64,000 nucleotides of DNA, from assembly GCF_042648965.1 (NCBI RefSeq), contig NZ_JBHRYJ010000001.1:620001-684000 (forward strand), read 5' to 3'. The translations under genes were made by a program, and so were the position numbers. Every line of letters starts with the position of its first letter. Positions within the stretch are counted from its first letter, which is position 1. Positions 28,314-37,731 of this stretch are shown piece after piece. The notes under the pieces were generated by a model. That model made no database searches and was not told where the DNA came from. It saw only the letters and a program-made list of their open reading frames with translations. Source of the stretch: Ferrovibrio xuzhouensis (lineage in GTDB: Bacteria > Pseudomonadota > Alphaproteobacteria > Ferrovibrionales > Ferrovibrionaceae).

Positions 28314-29276
28314 ATGACCTCGCGCCCCGGTCCCTTCGACCGTGCCGATTTTCCCTTTGCCCTTCGCCTGGTGACCGAGGCCGCCGCTTTGGCCGCCTGG
28401 AAGTGGGTCGGCCGCAGCCAGAAGGAAGCCGGCGATGGCGCCGCGGTGGATGCGATGCGCAAGGCGCTCAACGACATCAACGTCAATGCCGTGGTGATGA
28501 TCGGCGAAGGCGAGAAGGACAATGCTCCGCTGCTCTATCGCGGCGAGCGTATCGGCAGCGGTGAACCGGAGATCGAGATCGCCGTCGACCCCATCGAGGG
28601 CACGACCAACATGGCGAACGGCACCGAGAATTCGATGGCGGTTTTCGCACTGGCGCCGCGCGGCGCCATGTTCGATCTCGGCCCCAGCTTCTACATGGAC
28701 AAGCTGGTGCTGCCGGCCCCGGCCAAGGGCAAGGTCGATCCGCGCTGGCCGGTGAAGCAGAAGCTGGAGGCGCTGGCCGCCGCACTGAACAAGCCGGTCT
28801 CGGAGCTGCGTATCTTCGTGCTGAACCGCAAGCGCCACCACGCGATGATCAAGGAAATCCACGATGCCGGCGCGCGCACCATGCTGCAGGAAAACGGCGA
28901 TGTCGCCGGCGCCTTCATGGCGCTGCAGCACGGTCATAACGTCGACGCACTGTTCGGCACCGGCGGCTCGCCGGAAGGCGTGATCACCGCGATCTTCGCC
29001 CGTGCACTCGGCGGCGAATTCTTCGGCCGCGTCGATCCGCAGGGCGAGGACGAGGCAAAGGCGGTGAAGGATTTCGGCCTTGATGCCGGCAAGTGGCTGT
29101 CGGGCGCCGAACTGGTGAAGAGCGACGATGCGATCTTCGTCGCCACCGGGATTAACTCAGGGCCGGTCTGCCGCGGCGTCTCTATCCACAAGGGTGTCGC
29201 CCGCCTGCATACCGTGATCCTGATGGCGAAGACCGGCGTACGCCACGACCTGGTCAGCCATCTGCCGCAGGCCTGA
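28314..29276 (+). CDS. glpX: Class II fructose-1,6-bisphosphatase
   Basis: This 320-residue enzyme hydrolyses fructose-1,6-bisphosphate in gluconeogenesis. It has metal-site motifs IGEGEKDNAPLLY and DPIEGTTNMANG and the late GGSPEGVITA, all typical of GlpX. The start at 28314 follows GGGAGTTCC and matches the family N-terminus. It heads a three-gene sugar-phosphate operon with phosphoglucomutase (6-bp gap) and glucose-6-phosphate isomerase. Confidence 0.95.
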   Translation: MTSRPGPFDRADFPFALRLVTEAAALAAWKWVGRSQKEAGDGAAVDAMRKALNDINVNAVVMIGEGEKDNAPLLYRGERIGSGEPEIEIAVDPIEGTTNMANGTENSMAVFALAPRGAMFDLGPSFYMDKLVLPAPAKGKVDPRWPVKQKLEALAAALNKPVSELRIFVLNRKRHHAMIKEIHDAGARTMLQENGDVAGAFMALQHGHNVDALFGTGGSPEGVITAIFARALGGEFFGRVDPQGEDEAKAVKDFGLDAGKWLSGAELVKSDDAIFVATGINSGPVCRGVSIHKGVARLHTVILMAKTGVRHDLVSHLPQA

Positions 29277-29282
29277 GCCCGC

Positions 29283-30917
29283 ATGACTGTACGTACCGTC
29301 GCCATCCGGCCGTTCGAGGGCCAGAAGCCCGGCACTTCGGGGCTGCGCAAGAAGGTCGCGGTGTTCCGGCAGCCGGGCTATCTCGAGGCCTTCGTGCAGG
29401 CGGTTTTCGACACGCAAGAAGCCTTGCGCGGCGGTACGCTCGTGCTGGGCGGTGACGGACGCTTCTTCAACCGCGATGCCATTCGCACCATCCTCGGCAT
29501 GGCGGCGGCCAATGGGGTTGCCCGCGTGCTGGTCGGCCAGGGCGGCATCCTGTCGACTCCGGCGGCCAGCGCGGTGATCCGCCGCCACGGCGCGCAGGGG
29601 GGTCTCGTGCTGTCCGCCAGCCATAATCCCGGCGGCCCGGACGGCGATTTCGGCATCAAGTTCAACATCGCCAACGGCGGGCCGGCGCCGGAGTCCGTCA
29701 CCGAGGCGATTTATGCCCGCACCCAGGTCATCGACCGCTACCTGATCCGCGACGGCATCGAGATCGATCTCGACCGCATCGGCGAGACGGCCTTCGGCAC
29801 CCTGCAGGTCGCCGTGATCGATCCGGTCGCCGATTATGCCGACCTGCTGGAGTGCCTGTTCGATTTCGACGCGATCTCCACCCTGCTGCGGCGGACCGAC
29901 TTCCGCTTCCGCTTCGATGCCATGCATGCGGTGACCGGGCCTTACGCGTGCCGCCTGCTGGTCGACCGGCTGGGTGCGCCGGCAGCCGCGGTGATCAACG
30001 CCGTGCCGCTGGAGGATTTTGGCGGCGGCCATCCCGATCCGAACCCGGTCTACGCCAAAGAGCTGTATGACGCAGCGATGGCCGGCCGGCTCGATTTTGC
30101 CGCCGCTTCCGACGGCGACGGCGACCGCAACATGATCCTCGGCGCCGGCATCGCGGTTGGCCCGAGCGACAGCCTCGCCGTGCTGGCCGCCAATGCGACG
30201 CTGGCGCCGGGTTATGCGCGCGGCATCGCCGGCGTCGCGCGGTCGATGCCGACCAGCCGCGCCGCCGATGCGGTAGCGGTACAGCTCGGCGTCGAATTCT
30301 TCGAGACGCCGACGGGCTGGAAATTCTTCGGCAACCTGCTCGATGCCGGCCGCATCACGCTGTGCGGCGAGGAAAGCTACGGCACGTCCTCCGACCATGT
30401 GCGCGAGAAGGACGGCCTGTGGGCGGTGCTGTTCTGGCTGAATGTGCTGGCCCGCCGGCAGGGCGAAACCGTGCACGGCATCCTGCAGCAGCACTGGCAG
30501 CGCTTCGGCCGGCATTACTACAGCCGCCATGATTACGAGGCGGTGGATGCCGCACAGGCGCAGGCCGCGATGGCCGGGCTGCGCAGCGCCCTGCCCGATC
30601 TCGCCGGCAGCGCGATTGCCGGCATGACCATCACGCAGGCCGACGACTTCGCCTATCGCGACCCCATCGACGGCAGCGAAAGCAGGGGCCAGGGCCTGCG
30701 CGTGATCTGCGGCGAACAGGCCCGCGTGATCGCGCGGCTGTCCGGCACCGGCACCGAGGGCGCCACCGTGCGACTCTATTTCGAGCTGTTCGAGGCCGAT
30801 CCGGCACGGCAGGATGACGATGTGCAGACACGTCTGCAGCCTTTGTTCGACTTCGCCGAAAGCGTGACCGGTCTTCGCAAGATCACTGGCCGCGCCGGGC
30901 CCGATGTGATCACCTGA
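29283..30917 (+). CDS. pgm: Alpha-D-glucose phosphoglucomutase
   Basis: This 544-residue protein interconverts glucose 1-phosphate and glucose 6-phosphate. The phosphoserine loop is LSASHNPGGPDGDFG near 115-129. The metal loop ASDGDGDRNMI follows, the sugar loop is CGEESYGTSSDH, and the phosphate loop near the end has RLSGTGTEGATVR. Length and the start FEGQKPGTSGLRKKV match the Pgm (not ManB) family. It is between glpX and pgi, which links gluconeogenic hexose phosphate to glycogen or polysaccharide precursors. Confidence 0.96.
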   Translation: MTVRTVAIRPFEGQKPGTSGLRKKVAVFRQPGYLEAFVQAVFDTQEALRGGTLVLGGDGRFFNRDAIRTILGMAAANGVARVLVGQGGILSTPAASAVIRRHGAQGGLVLSASHNPGGPDGDFGIKFNIANGGPAPESVTEAIYARTQVIDRYLIRDGIEIDLDRIGETAFGTLQVAVIDPVADYADLLECLFDFDAISTLLRRTDFRFRFDAMHAVTGPYACRLLVDRLGAPAAAVINAVPLEDFGGGHPDPNPVYAKELYDAAMAGRLDFAAASDGDGDRNMILGAGIAVGPSDSLAVLAANATLAPGYARGIAGVARSMPTSRAADAVAVQLGVEFFETPTGWKFFGNLLDAGRITLCGEESYGTSSDHVREKDGLWAVLFWLNVLARRQGETVHGILQQHWQRFGRHYYSRHDYEAVDAAQAQAAMAGLRSALPDLAGSAIAGMTITQADDFAYRDPIDGSESRGQGLRVICGEQARVIARLSGTGTEGATVRLYFELFEADPARQDDDVQTRLQPLFDFAESVTGLRKITGRAGPDVIT

Positions 30918-30940
30918 GCCGGACCGAAGCGGAGACCGCC

Positions 30941-32605
30941 ATGATCCAGCCGCCACCCCTGCCGATCGACCAGACCGCCCCCTGGCGGGCACTGGCCGCG
31001 CATGCCTCGGCGGTGCGGCAACGCCATCTGCGCGACCTGTTTGCCGCCGATGCAGACCGGTTCACGCGCTTCTCGTTCCGCTGCGGCGACATGCTGCTCG
31101 ACCTGTCGCGCCAGCGGCTGGAAGACGAAACCCTGCGGCTACTGCTCGAGCTTGCCGGCGAGGCAGACGTGCTGCGCTGGCGCGACCGCATGCTGGCCGG
31201 CGAGAAGATCAACCTGACCGAAAACCGCGCCGTCCTCCACACCGCCCTGCGCCTGCCGGAAAGCCGCAGCCTGGTGGTGGAGGGCGAAGACGTGGTGCCG
31301 ATGGTGCACCGCGAGCTGCGTCGCATGGGCGGGATGGTGGCGGCGATCCGCGGCGGCGGCTGGACCGGTGCGACGGGCAAGCATTTCCGTCACGTCATCG
31401 CCATCGGCATTGGTGGCTCGGACCTCGGGCCGCGCATGGCGGTCGAAGCGCTGACGCCGTTCCGCGAGCCGGGCCTCGACATCCATTTTGTCAGCAATGT
31501 CGATGGTGCCGATATCGCGCGGGCGGTGGCCGCCTGCGATGCCGCCACCACGCTGGTCATCGTCGCCTCCAAGACCTTCACCACCCAGGAGACGATGACC
31601 AACGCCGTCACCGCGCGGGACTGGCTGAAGGCCGGGCTTGGCGGCGCATCGGATGGCTGGCACCGCCACTTCGTCGGCATCTCGGCCAATCCGCAGATCC
31701 CCGGCGGCTTCGGGATTCCGCCCGAGCGCGTGCTGCAGTTCTGGGACTGGGTCGGTGGCCGCTATTCGTTGTGGTCTGCCATCGGCCTGCCGATCGCGCT
31801 GGGCATCGGCATCGACCGCTTTCACCAGCTGCTGGCCGGCGCGCACGAGATGGACGAGCATTTCGCATCCGCCCCGCCGGCCGAGAACCTGCCGCTGCTG
31901 ATGGGTCTCGCCGGCATCTGGAATATCAACTTCCTTGGCCATCGCACGCTGGCCGTGCTGCCTTACGATCAGGGCCTGTCGAAGCTCGCCGCATACCTGC
32001 AGCAGGCCGACATGGAGAGCAACGGCAAGGGCGTCGACCGCTGGGGCCGCCCGGTCGGCTATGACACCGGCCCCATCGTGTTCGGCGAGCCGGGCACCAA
32101 CGGCCAGCATGCCTTCTACCAGCTGCTGCACCAGGGGCCGCAGCCGGTGCCGGCTGATTTCATTGTGCCGCTGGGCAGCCAATACCGGCTCGACAATCAC
32201 CACGACATCCTGGTCTCCAATGCCCTGGCCCAGGCTGAGGCCCTGATGCGCGGCCGTACCCGCGACGAGGCGGCAGCCGAAATGCGCGCCGCAGGCCTGT
32301 CTGCCGAACAGACCGCCGCACTCGCCCCGCACCGGATGTTCACCGGCAACCGGCCGAGCACCACCCTGCTGCTGCCGCGTCTGGATCCACATCACCTCGG
32401 CATGCTGATCGCTCTGTATGAGCACAAGATTTTCGTCCAGGGCTGTATCTGGGGGATCAACTCCTTCGACCAATGGGGGGTCGAACTCGGCAAACAGCTC
32501 GCCAAACCGATTCTTGAGGAGTTGACCAGCGCTGGCCTCCGGCATCATCATGATGCCGCGACAAGCGGCCTGATCGAGCTGGCAAAGGGCCGCGACCGCT
32601 CCTGA
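30941..32605 (+). CDS. pgi: Glucose-6-phosphate isomerase
   Basis: This 554-residue enzyme interconverts glucose 6-phosphate and fructose 6-phosphate. Characteristic motifs are FRHVIAIGIGGSDLGPRM, VIVASKTFTTQETMTNA, the GRYSLWSAIGLPIAL signature and the C-terminal INSFDQWGVELGKQLA. Catalytic Glu and His lie in GEPGTNGQHAFYQ. It begins 23 bp after pgm with a GCGGAG site. It completes the glpX-pgm-pgi operon. Confidence 0.97.
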   Translation: MIQPPPLPIDQTAPWRALAAHASAVRQRHLRDLFAADADRFTRFSFRCGDMLLDLSRQRLEDETLRLLLELAGEADVLRWRDRMLAGEKINLTENRAVLHTALRLPESRSLVVEGEDVVPMVHRELRRMGGMVAAIRGGGWTGATGKHFRHVIAIGIGGSDLGPRMAVEALTPFREPGLDIHFVSNVDGADIARAVAACDAATTLVIVASKTFTTQETMTNAVTARDWLKAGLGGASDGWHRHFVGISANPQIPGGFGIPPERVLQFWDWVGGRYSLWSAIGLPIALGIGIDRFHQLLAGAHEMDEHFASAPPAENLPLLMGLAGIWNINFLGHRTLAVLPYDQGLSKLAAYLQQADMESNGKGVDRWGRPVGYDTGPIVFGEPGTNGQHAFYQLLHQGPQPVPADFIVPLGSQYRLDNHHDILVSNALAQAEALMRGRTRDEAAAEMRAAGLSAEQTAALAPHRMFTGNRPSTTLLLPRLDPHHLGMLIALYEHKIFVQGCIWGINSFDQWGVELGKQLAKPILEELTSAGLRHHHDAATSGLIELAKGRDRS

Positions 32606-32642
32606 AGGGGCCAAGACAAATGAAGCGCGGCGACGGTGCGGC

Positions 32643-33830
32643 ATGAGCGACGCGCCGAAAAGCGACGGGCCCAGAAATGATGGGCCGAAGGGGGACCCGG
32701 CCACGGTGCGGCAGGGCATGCGGGAAATCGACTTCGTGCTGAATTCCTGCTGGCGGCTGGGCAAGACCATCGTGGCCGGCTGGAGCCACCAGGGCGCGAA
32801 GATCAGCTTCTGCTTTTCCGAATCCTACAATGTGCTGGGCAAGGCGGAGGCGATGCCGCGCCTGATCCGCGGCAAACGGCTGATGGGCCCGCGCACCTTC
32901 GCCGAAGCCTGCAAGACGCTGCGCGCCCGGCCGATGGAAATGGAAGTGCCTTTCACCGTCGGCACCGGCCGCGGCGAGGTCAATCCGCTGATGATCGAAA
33001 ACCTGGTGCGTCGCTATGCCGTGTCGGCCACGACATCGCGCGCCGCCATCCTTTTCGATATCGTCAGCTTCTCCAAACACACGCCGCTCGAACAGGTCGC
33101 CCAACTCAGCTCGCTGGAATACAGTATCAACAGCGCGGTGAAGCGGCTGAACCAGATCGGCCTGCGCACCGAACTGGCGCGCTCCACGGTCGGTGACGGC
33201 TTTTATGTGTGGAACCGCGCCAAGGGGCTGGAGGCCGACATCCGCACCTGGCTGGCGCTGACCCTGATCCTCGCCGACAATGCGCTGGCGCACCAGAAAG
33301 GCGATCCGCGGCTGGTGCCGACGCTGCGCGTGGCCTTTGCCGTCGGGGCGCATTTCTCCTACCACCAGGTCGAGGGCAACAGCCCGCGCGGCTTCGAATA
33401 CATCGTCGGCGACGTCACCATCACGCTGGCGCGCATCATCGCCAAGGCGCTGCCGGGCCAGATTCTGGTCGGCCAGTTCGTCCGCGCCACGGGTGTGCTG
33501 ACCGGCAAGGACACCGAGGCCGATACGCTCGGATTTCTGGCCCGGGCCGAACGCGGCGCGGCAAAATTCACCGAGCTTGAGATCGGCCACCAGCAGATCC
33601 TGTCGCTGCGCACCGCAATAACCTCCGCGCCGGAAATCGGTCGCGCCGGCACCACGATCTACCACATCAAGGACAAGCACGGCTTCACGCACCAAGCCTT
33701 CAACGTGCGGGTCATCTTCGAGCGCGACGGTGCCAATACGCTCGCGATCGGCCGCCCGGCCAGCGATCTGGACGGATTCGCGGCCGAGCGCGCCGCCTAT
33801 CAGATCAAAATCCCGCAGCCGGCACGCTGA
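32643..33830 (+). CDS. Nucleotide cyclase-like (class III) protein
   Basis: This 395-residue soluble protein has a class III cyclase homology domain at about 130-340. AAILFDIVSFSK carries the first metal aspartate and STVGDGFYVW the second. The usual substrate-specifying and transition-state residues are hard to place: SPRGFEYIVGDVTITLARII replaces the YGxxVNxAARL stretch, so catalytic competence is uncertain. A 125-residue N-terminal region and a C-terminal RVIFERDG domain are unassigned. It starts 37 bp after pgi and converges on the pentapeptide-repeat gene, 7 bp away. Confidence 0.72.
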   Translation: MSDAPKSDGPRNDGPKGDPATVRQGMREIDFVLNSCWRLGKTIVAGWSHQGAKISFCFSESYNVLGKAEAMPRLIRGKRLMGPRTFAEACKTLRARPMEMEVPFTVGTGRGEVNPLMIENLVRRYAVSATTSRAAILFDIVSFSKHTPLEQVAQLSSLEYSINSAVKRLNQIGLRTELARSTVGDGFYVWNRAKGLEADIRTWLALTLILADNALAHQKGDPRLVPTLRVAFAVGAHFSYHQVEGNSPRGFEYIVGDVTITLARIIAKALPGQILVGQFVRATGVLTGKDTEADTLGFLARAERGAAKFTELEIGHQQILSLRTAITSAPEIGRAGTTIYHIKDKHGFTHQAFNVRVIFERDGANTLAIGRPASDLDGFAAERAAYQIKIPQPAR

Positions 33831-33837
33831 CGGAGGG

Positions 33838-35109
33838 TCAGCCGCCGGTTTTCTCCGGCGGCGCGCCCCGCGGCACTCCCTGGGCATCGGTGAAATCGCA
33901 GCCCTCGGTGACGGCACCATCGAGTCTCGTCTGCTGCAGGTCGGCGCCGCGCAGGTTGGCCTGCGTCAGCTTGGCGCCGCGCAGGTCGGCGTGGCGCAGA
34001 TGGGCGCCTTCCAGGCTGCTCGGGAATTTGCGGTCGGCGGTGATCACCAGGGGGCCGAGATCGGCATTGCGCAGGTCGGCATAGGCCAGTCGCGCGCCGG
34101 CAAGGTTGCTGCCGCGCAGGTCGGCGCCCTGCAGGCGCGCATTGCGCAGGTCGGCACCGGCGAGCTTGGCCCCCTGCATCAGCGCGCCTTCCATGTTGAG
34201 CCCGTAGAAGACCGCCTTGTTGGCGACCACGCCGACCAGCAATGCCTTGTACAGGCTGCCGATCTGGCGCAGGTCGAAGCCACTGAAATCGGCCAGCTTG
34301 CCCTGAGCGCCGCCAGAGGTGACCCACAGGCCGTGCTGGCGCAGGGCTTCCTCCGGCGGCATGCCGAGTTCATCGAGCGGCTTGCCGGCCGGCTTGTCGC
34401 CCAGCATGCCGGCGGTATTGGCGCCCGACATGTCGGTCTGCGTCAGCGTCGCGCCGGTCAGCACGGCATTGGTCAGCGCCGCGCCCTTCAGGCTGGCGCC
34501 CGAAAGGTCGGCGCCGGAGAGGTTGGCATTGGTCAGGTTGGCGTTGGACAGGTTGGCACGCACCAGGTTGCAGCCGACCATGATCGCGTCGGTGAAGTCG
34601 GTGTGATGCGCCATGGCGCCGCTCATCTTGGCGCTGGACAGGTTGGCGCCCTTCATCTGCGCACCTTCCATCTCGACCGGGCCGGGGTCATATTTCATCG
34701 CCACGATATTGCCGTGGCGATCGCGCTCGGCAATCATGCCGTCGCGCAGATCGGCATCGAACAGGTTCGCATGGGTCAGGTTGGCACCCTGCAGCAGGGC
34801 GCCACGCAGGTCGGCCCGCACCAGGCTGGCACCGATCAGGTTGGCGCCGCGCAAGTCGGACCCGAACAGCACCGCGCGGTCGAGGATGCAGCCGCCGAGA
34901 TTGGCGCCGTTGAGCACCGCACCGGTGAAATCGGCATCGCTGAGGTCGGCGCCGATGAAGGCCATGCCGGTCAGGTCGGTGAAGGCGAAGCTGGCGCGGC
35001 GCCCGCCCATGACGCCGTTGCGATAGTCGTGATGCAGCTTGACGGTCTGGGCGATGGCCTGCTGGCTCAGTTTCCTGCGCCCGCCCGGGCTGCCGGCTTG
35101 TTCCGCCAT
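33838..35109 (-). CDS. Pentapeptide-repeat protein
   Basis: This 423-residue protein is dominated by A(D/N)Lxx repeats that form a right-handed quadrilateral beta-helix. One block spans about 40-125 and another 165-235 (for example LSNANLTNANLSGADLSGA). A non-repeat insertion near 128-150 and a second around 240-300 separate these from a third block at 300-405. No signal peptide or membrane segment is seen. It is the last gene of a three-gene operon, 25 bp after an unrecognised gene. Its role may be DNA mimicry or scaffolding, but nothing here decides. Confidence 0.9.
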   Translation of the reverse strand: MAEQAGSPGGRRKLSQQAIAQTVKLHHDYRNGVMGGRRASFAFTDLTGMAFIGADLSDADFTGAVLNGANLGGCILDRAVLFGSDLRGANLIGASLVRADLRGALLQGANLTHANLFDADLRDGMIAERDRHGNIVAMKYDPGPVEMEGAQMKGANLSSAKMSGAMAHHTDFTDAIMVGCNLVRANLSNANLTNANLSGADLSGASLKGAALTNAVLTGATLTQTDMSGANTAGMLGDKPAGKPLDELGMPPEEALRQHGLWVTSGGAQGKLADFSGFDLRQIGSLYKALLVGVVANKAVFYGLNMEGALMQGAKLAGADLRNARLQGADLRGSNLAGARLAYADLRNADLGPLVITADRKFPSSLEGAHLRHADLRGAKLTQANLRGADLQQTRLDGAVTEGCDFTDAQGVPRGAPPEKTGG

Positions 35110-35134
35110 GCCTGTCCGCCCTCCCCGCCGGCGC

Positions 35135-36544
35135 TCAGGCCGGCATCTTCTCGATCGCCGCGAGACCGTCCTTCATCAGCTTGCCGGCCGCATGGCCGCC
35201 ACCGACCAGTTCCAGCATGCGCACCGCGCCGAACAACTGCTGCTTGGCGGCATCCTTGCCGAGCGCATTCAGCTTGCCGGCCTTGATATCGGCCAGCAGG
35301 CTGCCACCGCCCTGCTCGAGCTGCTGGCTGAGCGTCTTCAGCGTGGCGCCGATATCCTTGCCGGCACCGATACCCTCGGCCACCTTGGCTACCTTCTGGA
35401 TGGCGAAGACCCGGGTCTCCGCCTGCATCTTGGCTTCAAAGGCCGCTTCGCGGGCGGCTTTCGGGTCGGCATCGGCGGCCGGTGCTTCCAGCGCCGACAG
35501 CACGGTGGCGCCGGCAGAGTCGAGCATGCTGGTCTTCACGGCCTCATGCAGCTTGGCGCTGGCCGCCTCCATCTCGGGTTGCGGTCCCTCGGCCATGCCA
35601 TCGGCCTCCAGCCGGCCGACCAGATGCACGAAATCCACCACCATGCCGGCGACATTGGCATCCGGCACGGTGGCCGCATCGACACGGCCGAGCGACTTGA
35701 AGAAGCGCTTGCTGTCGCCGGCCAGCATCTGGCGGGCGAACTGGCCGGGCGTCAGGCCCTCGAAACCGGTCGGCGCATCGGCCAGCCCGTCGCAGATCGG
35801 CAGCAACTGGAAGCCGTCGGTCAGCCGCGCGATCACGAAGGCGATCATGTAGCCGGGCAGGCCGGTGCCGCTGGCGCTCAGCTCCGCATACGTCTCCTTG
35901 ATCGCCGCCACCTGATCGTCGAGCAGCTTGCCGACCGGCTTGGGCGACAGCTCGTCGCGCAGCTTTTCCAGCGTACCGGCAATCTCCAGCATGCCGGTCA
36001 TGTCCACCAGGTCGAGCAGCGGCGTCTCGCCGCCCAGTTTCTCGACCAGTTCGGCACGAAAAGCCGGGTCGCTGCCGGCGCGGCTGATGTCTTCGCGCAG
36101 GCGCTTCGCCGCCACCGCCCAGAGGGTGGCGCCCAGCTTGGGAATGCGCGGATCGGCGGCGGCGCCGATGCGCGGCGCCGCCTCGGTGCGCAGGCTGGCT
36201 TCGAGCTGCTTGACCGCGGTCTGGTCGAGGCCATGCACCACATAGTCCCAGCAGGCCGCCAGCGAGGTGCGCGAGATGCGACCGAACTGCTTGTCGCCGT
36301 CCTCCGGGATCACCAGAAGATCCTCGAAGGGGTGGCAGAAAATGCGCTGCAGGGTCAGGTGGCGCGGCGGCCGCGTCTTCACCAGCCGGGGCCGCAGCGT
36401 ACCGAGCGCCGCATTGGCCATCGCCGCCGACAGCACCACGGCGCGCGAGCGCTCGATCAGCAGGGTCAGCTGGGCGACCTTCTCGTCGGGAATCTCGAAC
36501 AGCTTGCGTTCGATATCGCGCAGTTCTGAGGCCAGATCGGTCAT
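35135..36544 (-). CDS. Hypothetical protein (469 aa, helical)
   Basis: I do not recognise this protein. It looks soluble and almost wholly alpha-helical, with long amphipathic stretches such as LRDIERKLFEIPDEKVAQLTL and RVFAIQKVAKVAEGIGAG. There are no membrane segments, signal peptide or catalytic motif. The N-terminal part contains RIFCHPFEDLLVIPEDG, the clearest candidate for a conserved element. Its start overlaps the stop of the gene before it as ATGA. It probably works with that protein and the pentapeptide-repeat protein. Confidence 0.78.
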   Translation of the reverse strand: MTDLASELRDIERKLFEIPDEKVAQLTLLIERSRAVVLSAAMANAALGTLRPRLVKTRPPRHLTLQRIFCHPFEDLLVIPEDGDKQFGRISRTSLAACWDYVVHGLDQTAVKQLEASLRTEAAPRIGAAADPRIPKLGATLWAVAAKRLREDISRAGSDPAFRAELVEKLGGETPLLDLVDMTGMLEIAGTLEKLRDELSPKPVGKLLDDQVAAIKETYAELSASGTGLPGYMIAFVIARLTDGFQLLPICDGLADAPTGFEGLTPGQFARQMLAGDSKRFFKSLGRVDAATVPDANVAGMVVDFVHLVGRLEADGMAEGPQPEMEAASAKLHEAVKTSMLDSAGATVLSALEAPAADADPKAAREAAFEAKMQAETRVFAIQKVAKVAEGIGAGKDIGATLKTLSQQLEQGGGSLLADIKAGKLNALGKDAAKQQLFGAVRMLELVGGGHAAGKLMKDGLAAIEKMPA

Positions 36545-37650
36545 ACCTGGCTCCGTTTGATCGTCTCGACGCGATGGATCATTTCAATGTCGAGCATGCC
36601 GGAATTCCACCCCTCCAGAGCGCGCACCTGCATCCGCGTGCTTTCCTGCATGGCCTGCAGGTTCGGACGATTGGCGGCCTCTTTGTCGGGGATGATGGGC
36701 AGAATACGGTAAATTTCCGTTACCGCTGCCCGCTGGGCATCGCGGTCGCGGCCTTCCGCGTCCCGCCACAGCAGGATGATAAACTCCCAGCCATCGATGG
36801 TCCACCACAGGCGCTCCATGTCCTTGCGGATATTGAGCCGGGCCTTTTCCCAGTTGGCGAGCACGCGTTCGGCATGCTCGATCGGCCGCCCCACCAGGAT
36901 CGCCTGGTCGCGTGCGAACTCGTCGGTGAAGCGGGCAACCTTGGCAATCGAGCGGGCCAGGTCGGCGGCTTCGGACTTGTCGGTATCGGCCCAGCGGTTG
37001 AGGCCGTCGGTCAGCGCGGTGATGCTGCTGATCATGCGGCGTAGGCGGCATTCGCGCGGCATGCCGGGCACGCCGAGCTGGCCGATCATGGCCCCCCATT
37101 CCTCCAGCCGGGCATACAGCTCGTTGCTGGAGGTGTGCAGGCGCTGGGCGATATCGCCAAGCCCGCTCTTGATCCGGTCGCGGCCGCTGTCGGAGGTGAG
37201 GTCGGAAACCCGCAGGTCCATCGAACCGCCGGACATCTTCTCGATCGCCGACTTGAACAGGAAGAAGCTGGTCAGCAGCTTCTCGTCGTCATCCTCCGCC
37301 AGGGCTTCCTCGGCCATGCGCTGGGCCTCGGGGCCGGCCAGTCCGGTCCTGGCGGTTTCCAGCATGGCGTGGCGGACATCCGGCGGCAGGCAGGAATTAT
37401 GGCTGAAAATCGTATCCTGCAGGGCCCGGTCGTGCATGGTCAGGGAAAAGATGTCGGGCACGTCCTTCCAGCGGATGACGTAATTGCCCTTGGCGCCGGA
37501 AAACGCCGAGACCGTCAGTTCGAGCTGCTCACGGCTGTCCTGGCGCACCCGGGCCTGGCTGAGCGCCGGGGTCGTGAAGGCGACGGCGGTGCCGCGCTCT
37601 TCGAACTTGGCGGGCTGGAACTGCTGCCCGGCTCCCCTCGGAAAATTCAT
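36541..37650 (-). CDS. Hypothetical protein (369 aa)
   Basis: I do not recognise this protein. The first 90 residues look beta-rich (ELTVSAFSGAKGNYVIRW), and the rest is helical with many charged residues (QRMAEEALAEDDDEKLLTSF and NWEKARLNIRKDMERLWW). There are no membrane segments or known motifs. It is the first gene of the operon, and its start at 37650 lies close to an 81-bp gap shared with the Nudix gene on the same strand. Translational coupling to the next gene suggests a fixed stoichiometry. Confidence 0.75.
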   Translation of the reverse strand: MNFPRGAGQQFQPAKFEERGTAVAFTTPALSQARVRQDSREQLELTVSAFSGAKGNYVIRWKDVPDIFSLTMHDRALQDTIFSHNSCLPPDVRHAMLETARTGLAGPEAQRMAEEALAEDDDEKLLTSFFLFKSAIEKMSGGSMDLRVSDLTSDSGRDRIKSGLGDIAQRLHTSSNELYARLEEWGAMIGQLGVPGMPRECRLRRMISSITALTDGLNRWADTDKSEAADLARSIAKVARFTDEFARDQAILVGRPIEHAERVLANWEKARLNIRKDMERLWWTIDGWEFIILLWRDAEGRDRDAQRAAVTEIYRILPIIPDKEAANRPNLQAMQESTRMQVRALEGWNSGMLDIEMIHRVETIKRSQV

Positions 37651-37731
37651 CCCCCACGCCCAACGGTAGAATTGGCCTCTGATGCCCCCTACTTAACCAC
37701 AAGGCGGGGTCGGCGCAAATGACTGTCGGGG

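Noticed and set aside
31139..32770. A 543-codon minus-strand frame opposite pgi
   Set aside because: It mirrors the pgi codon pattern and has no motif or ribosome-binding site, so it is a shadow of high-GC coding.
33730..35286. A long plus-strand frame opposite the pentapeptide-repeat gene with periodic VGxxQ units
   Set aside because: The repeat is the antisense image of the A(D/N)LxG pentapeptides.
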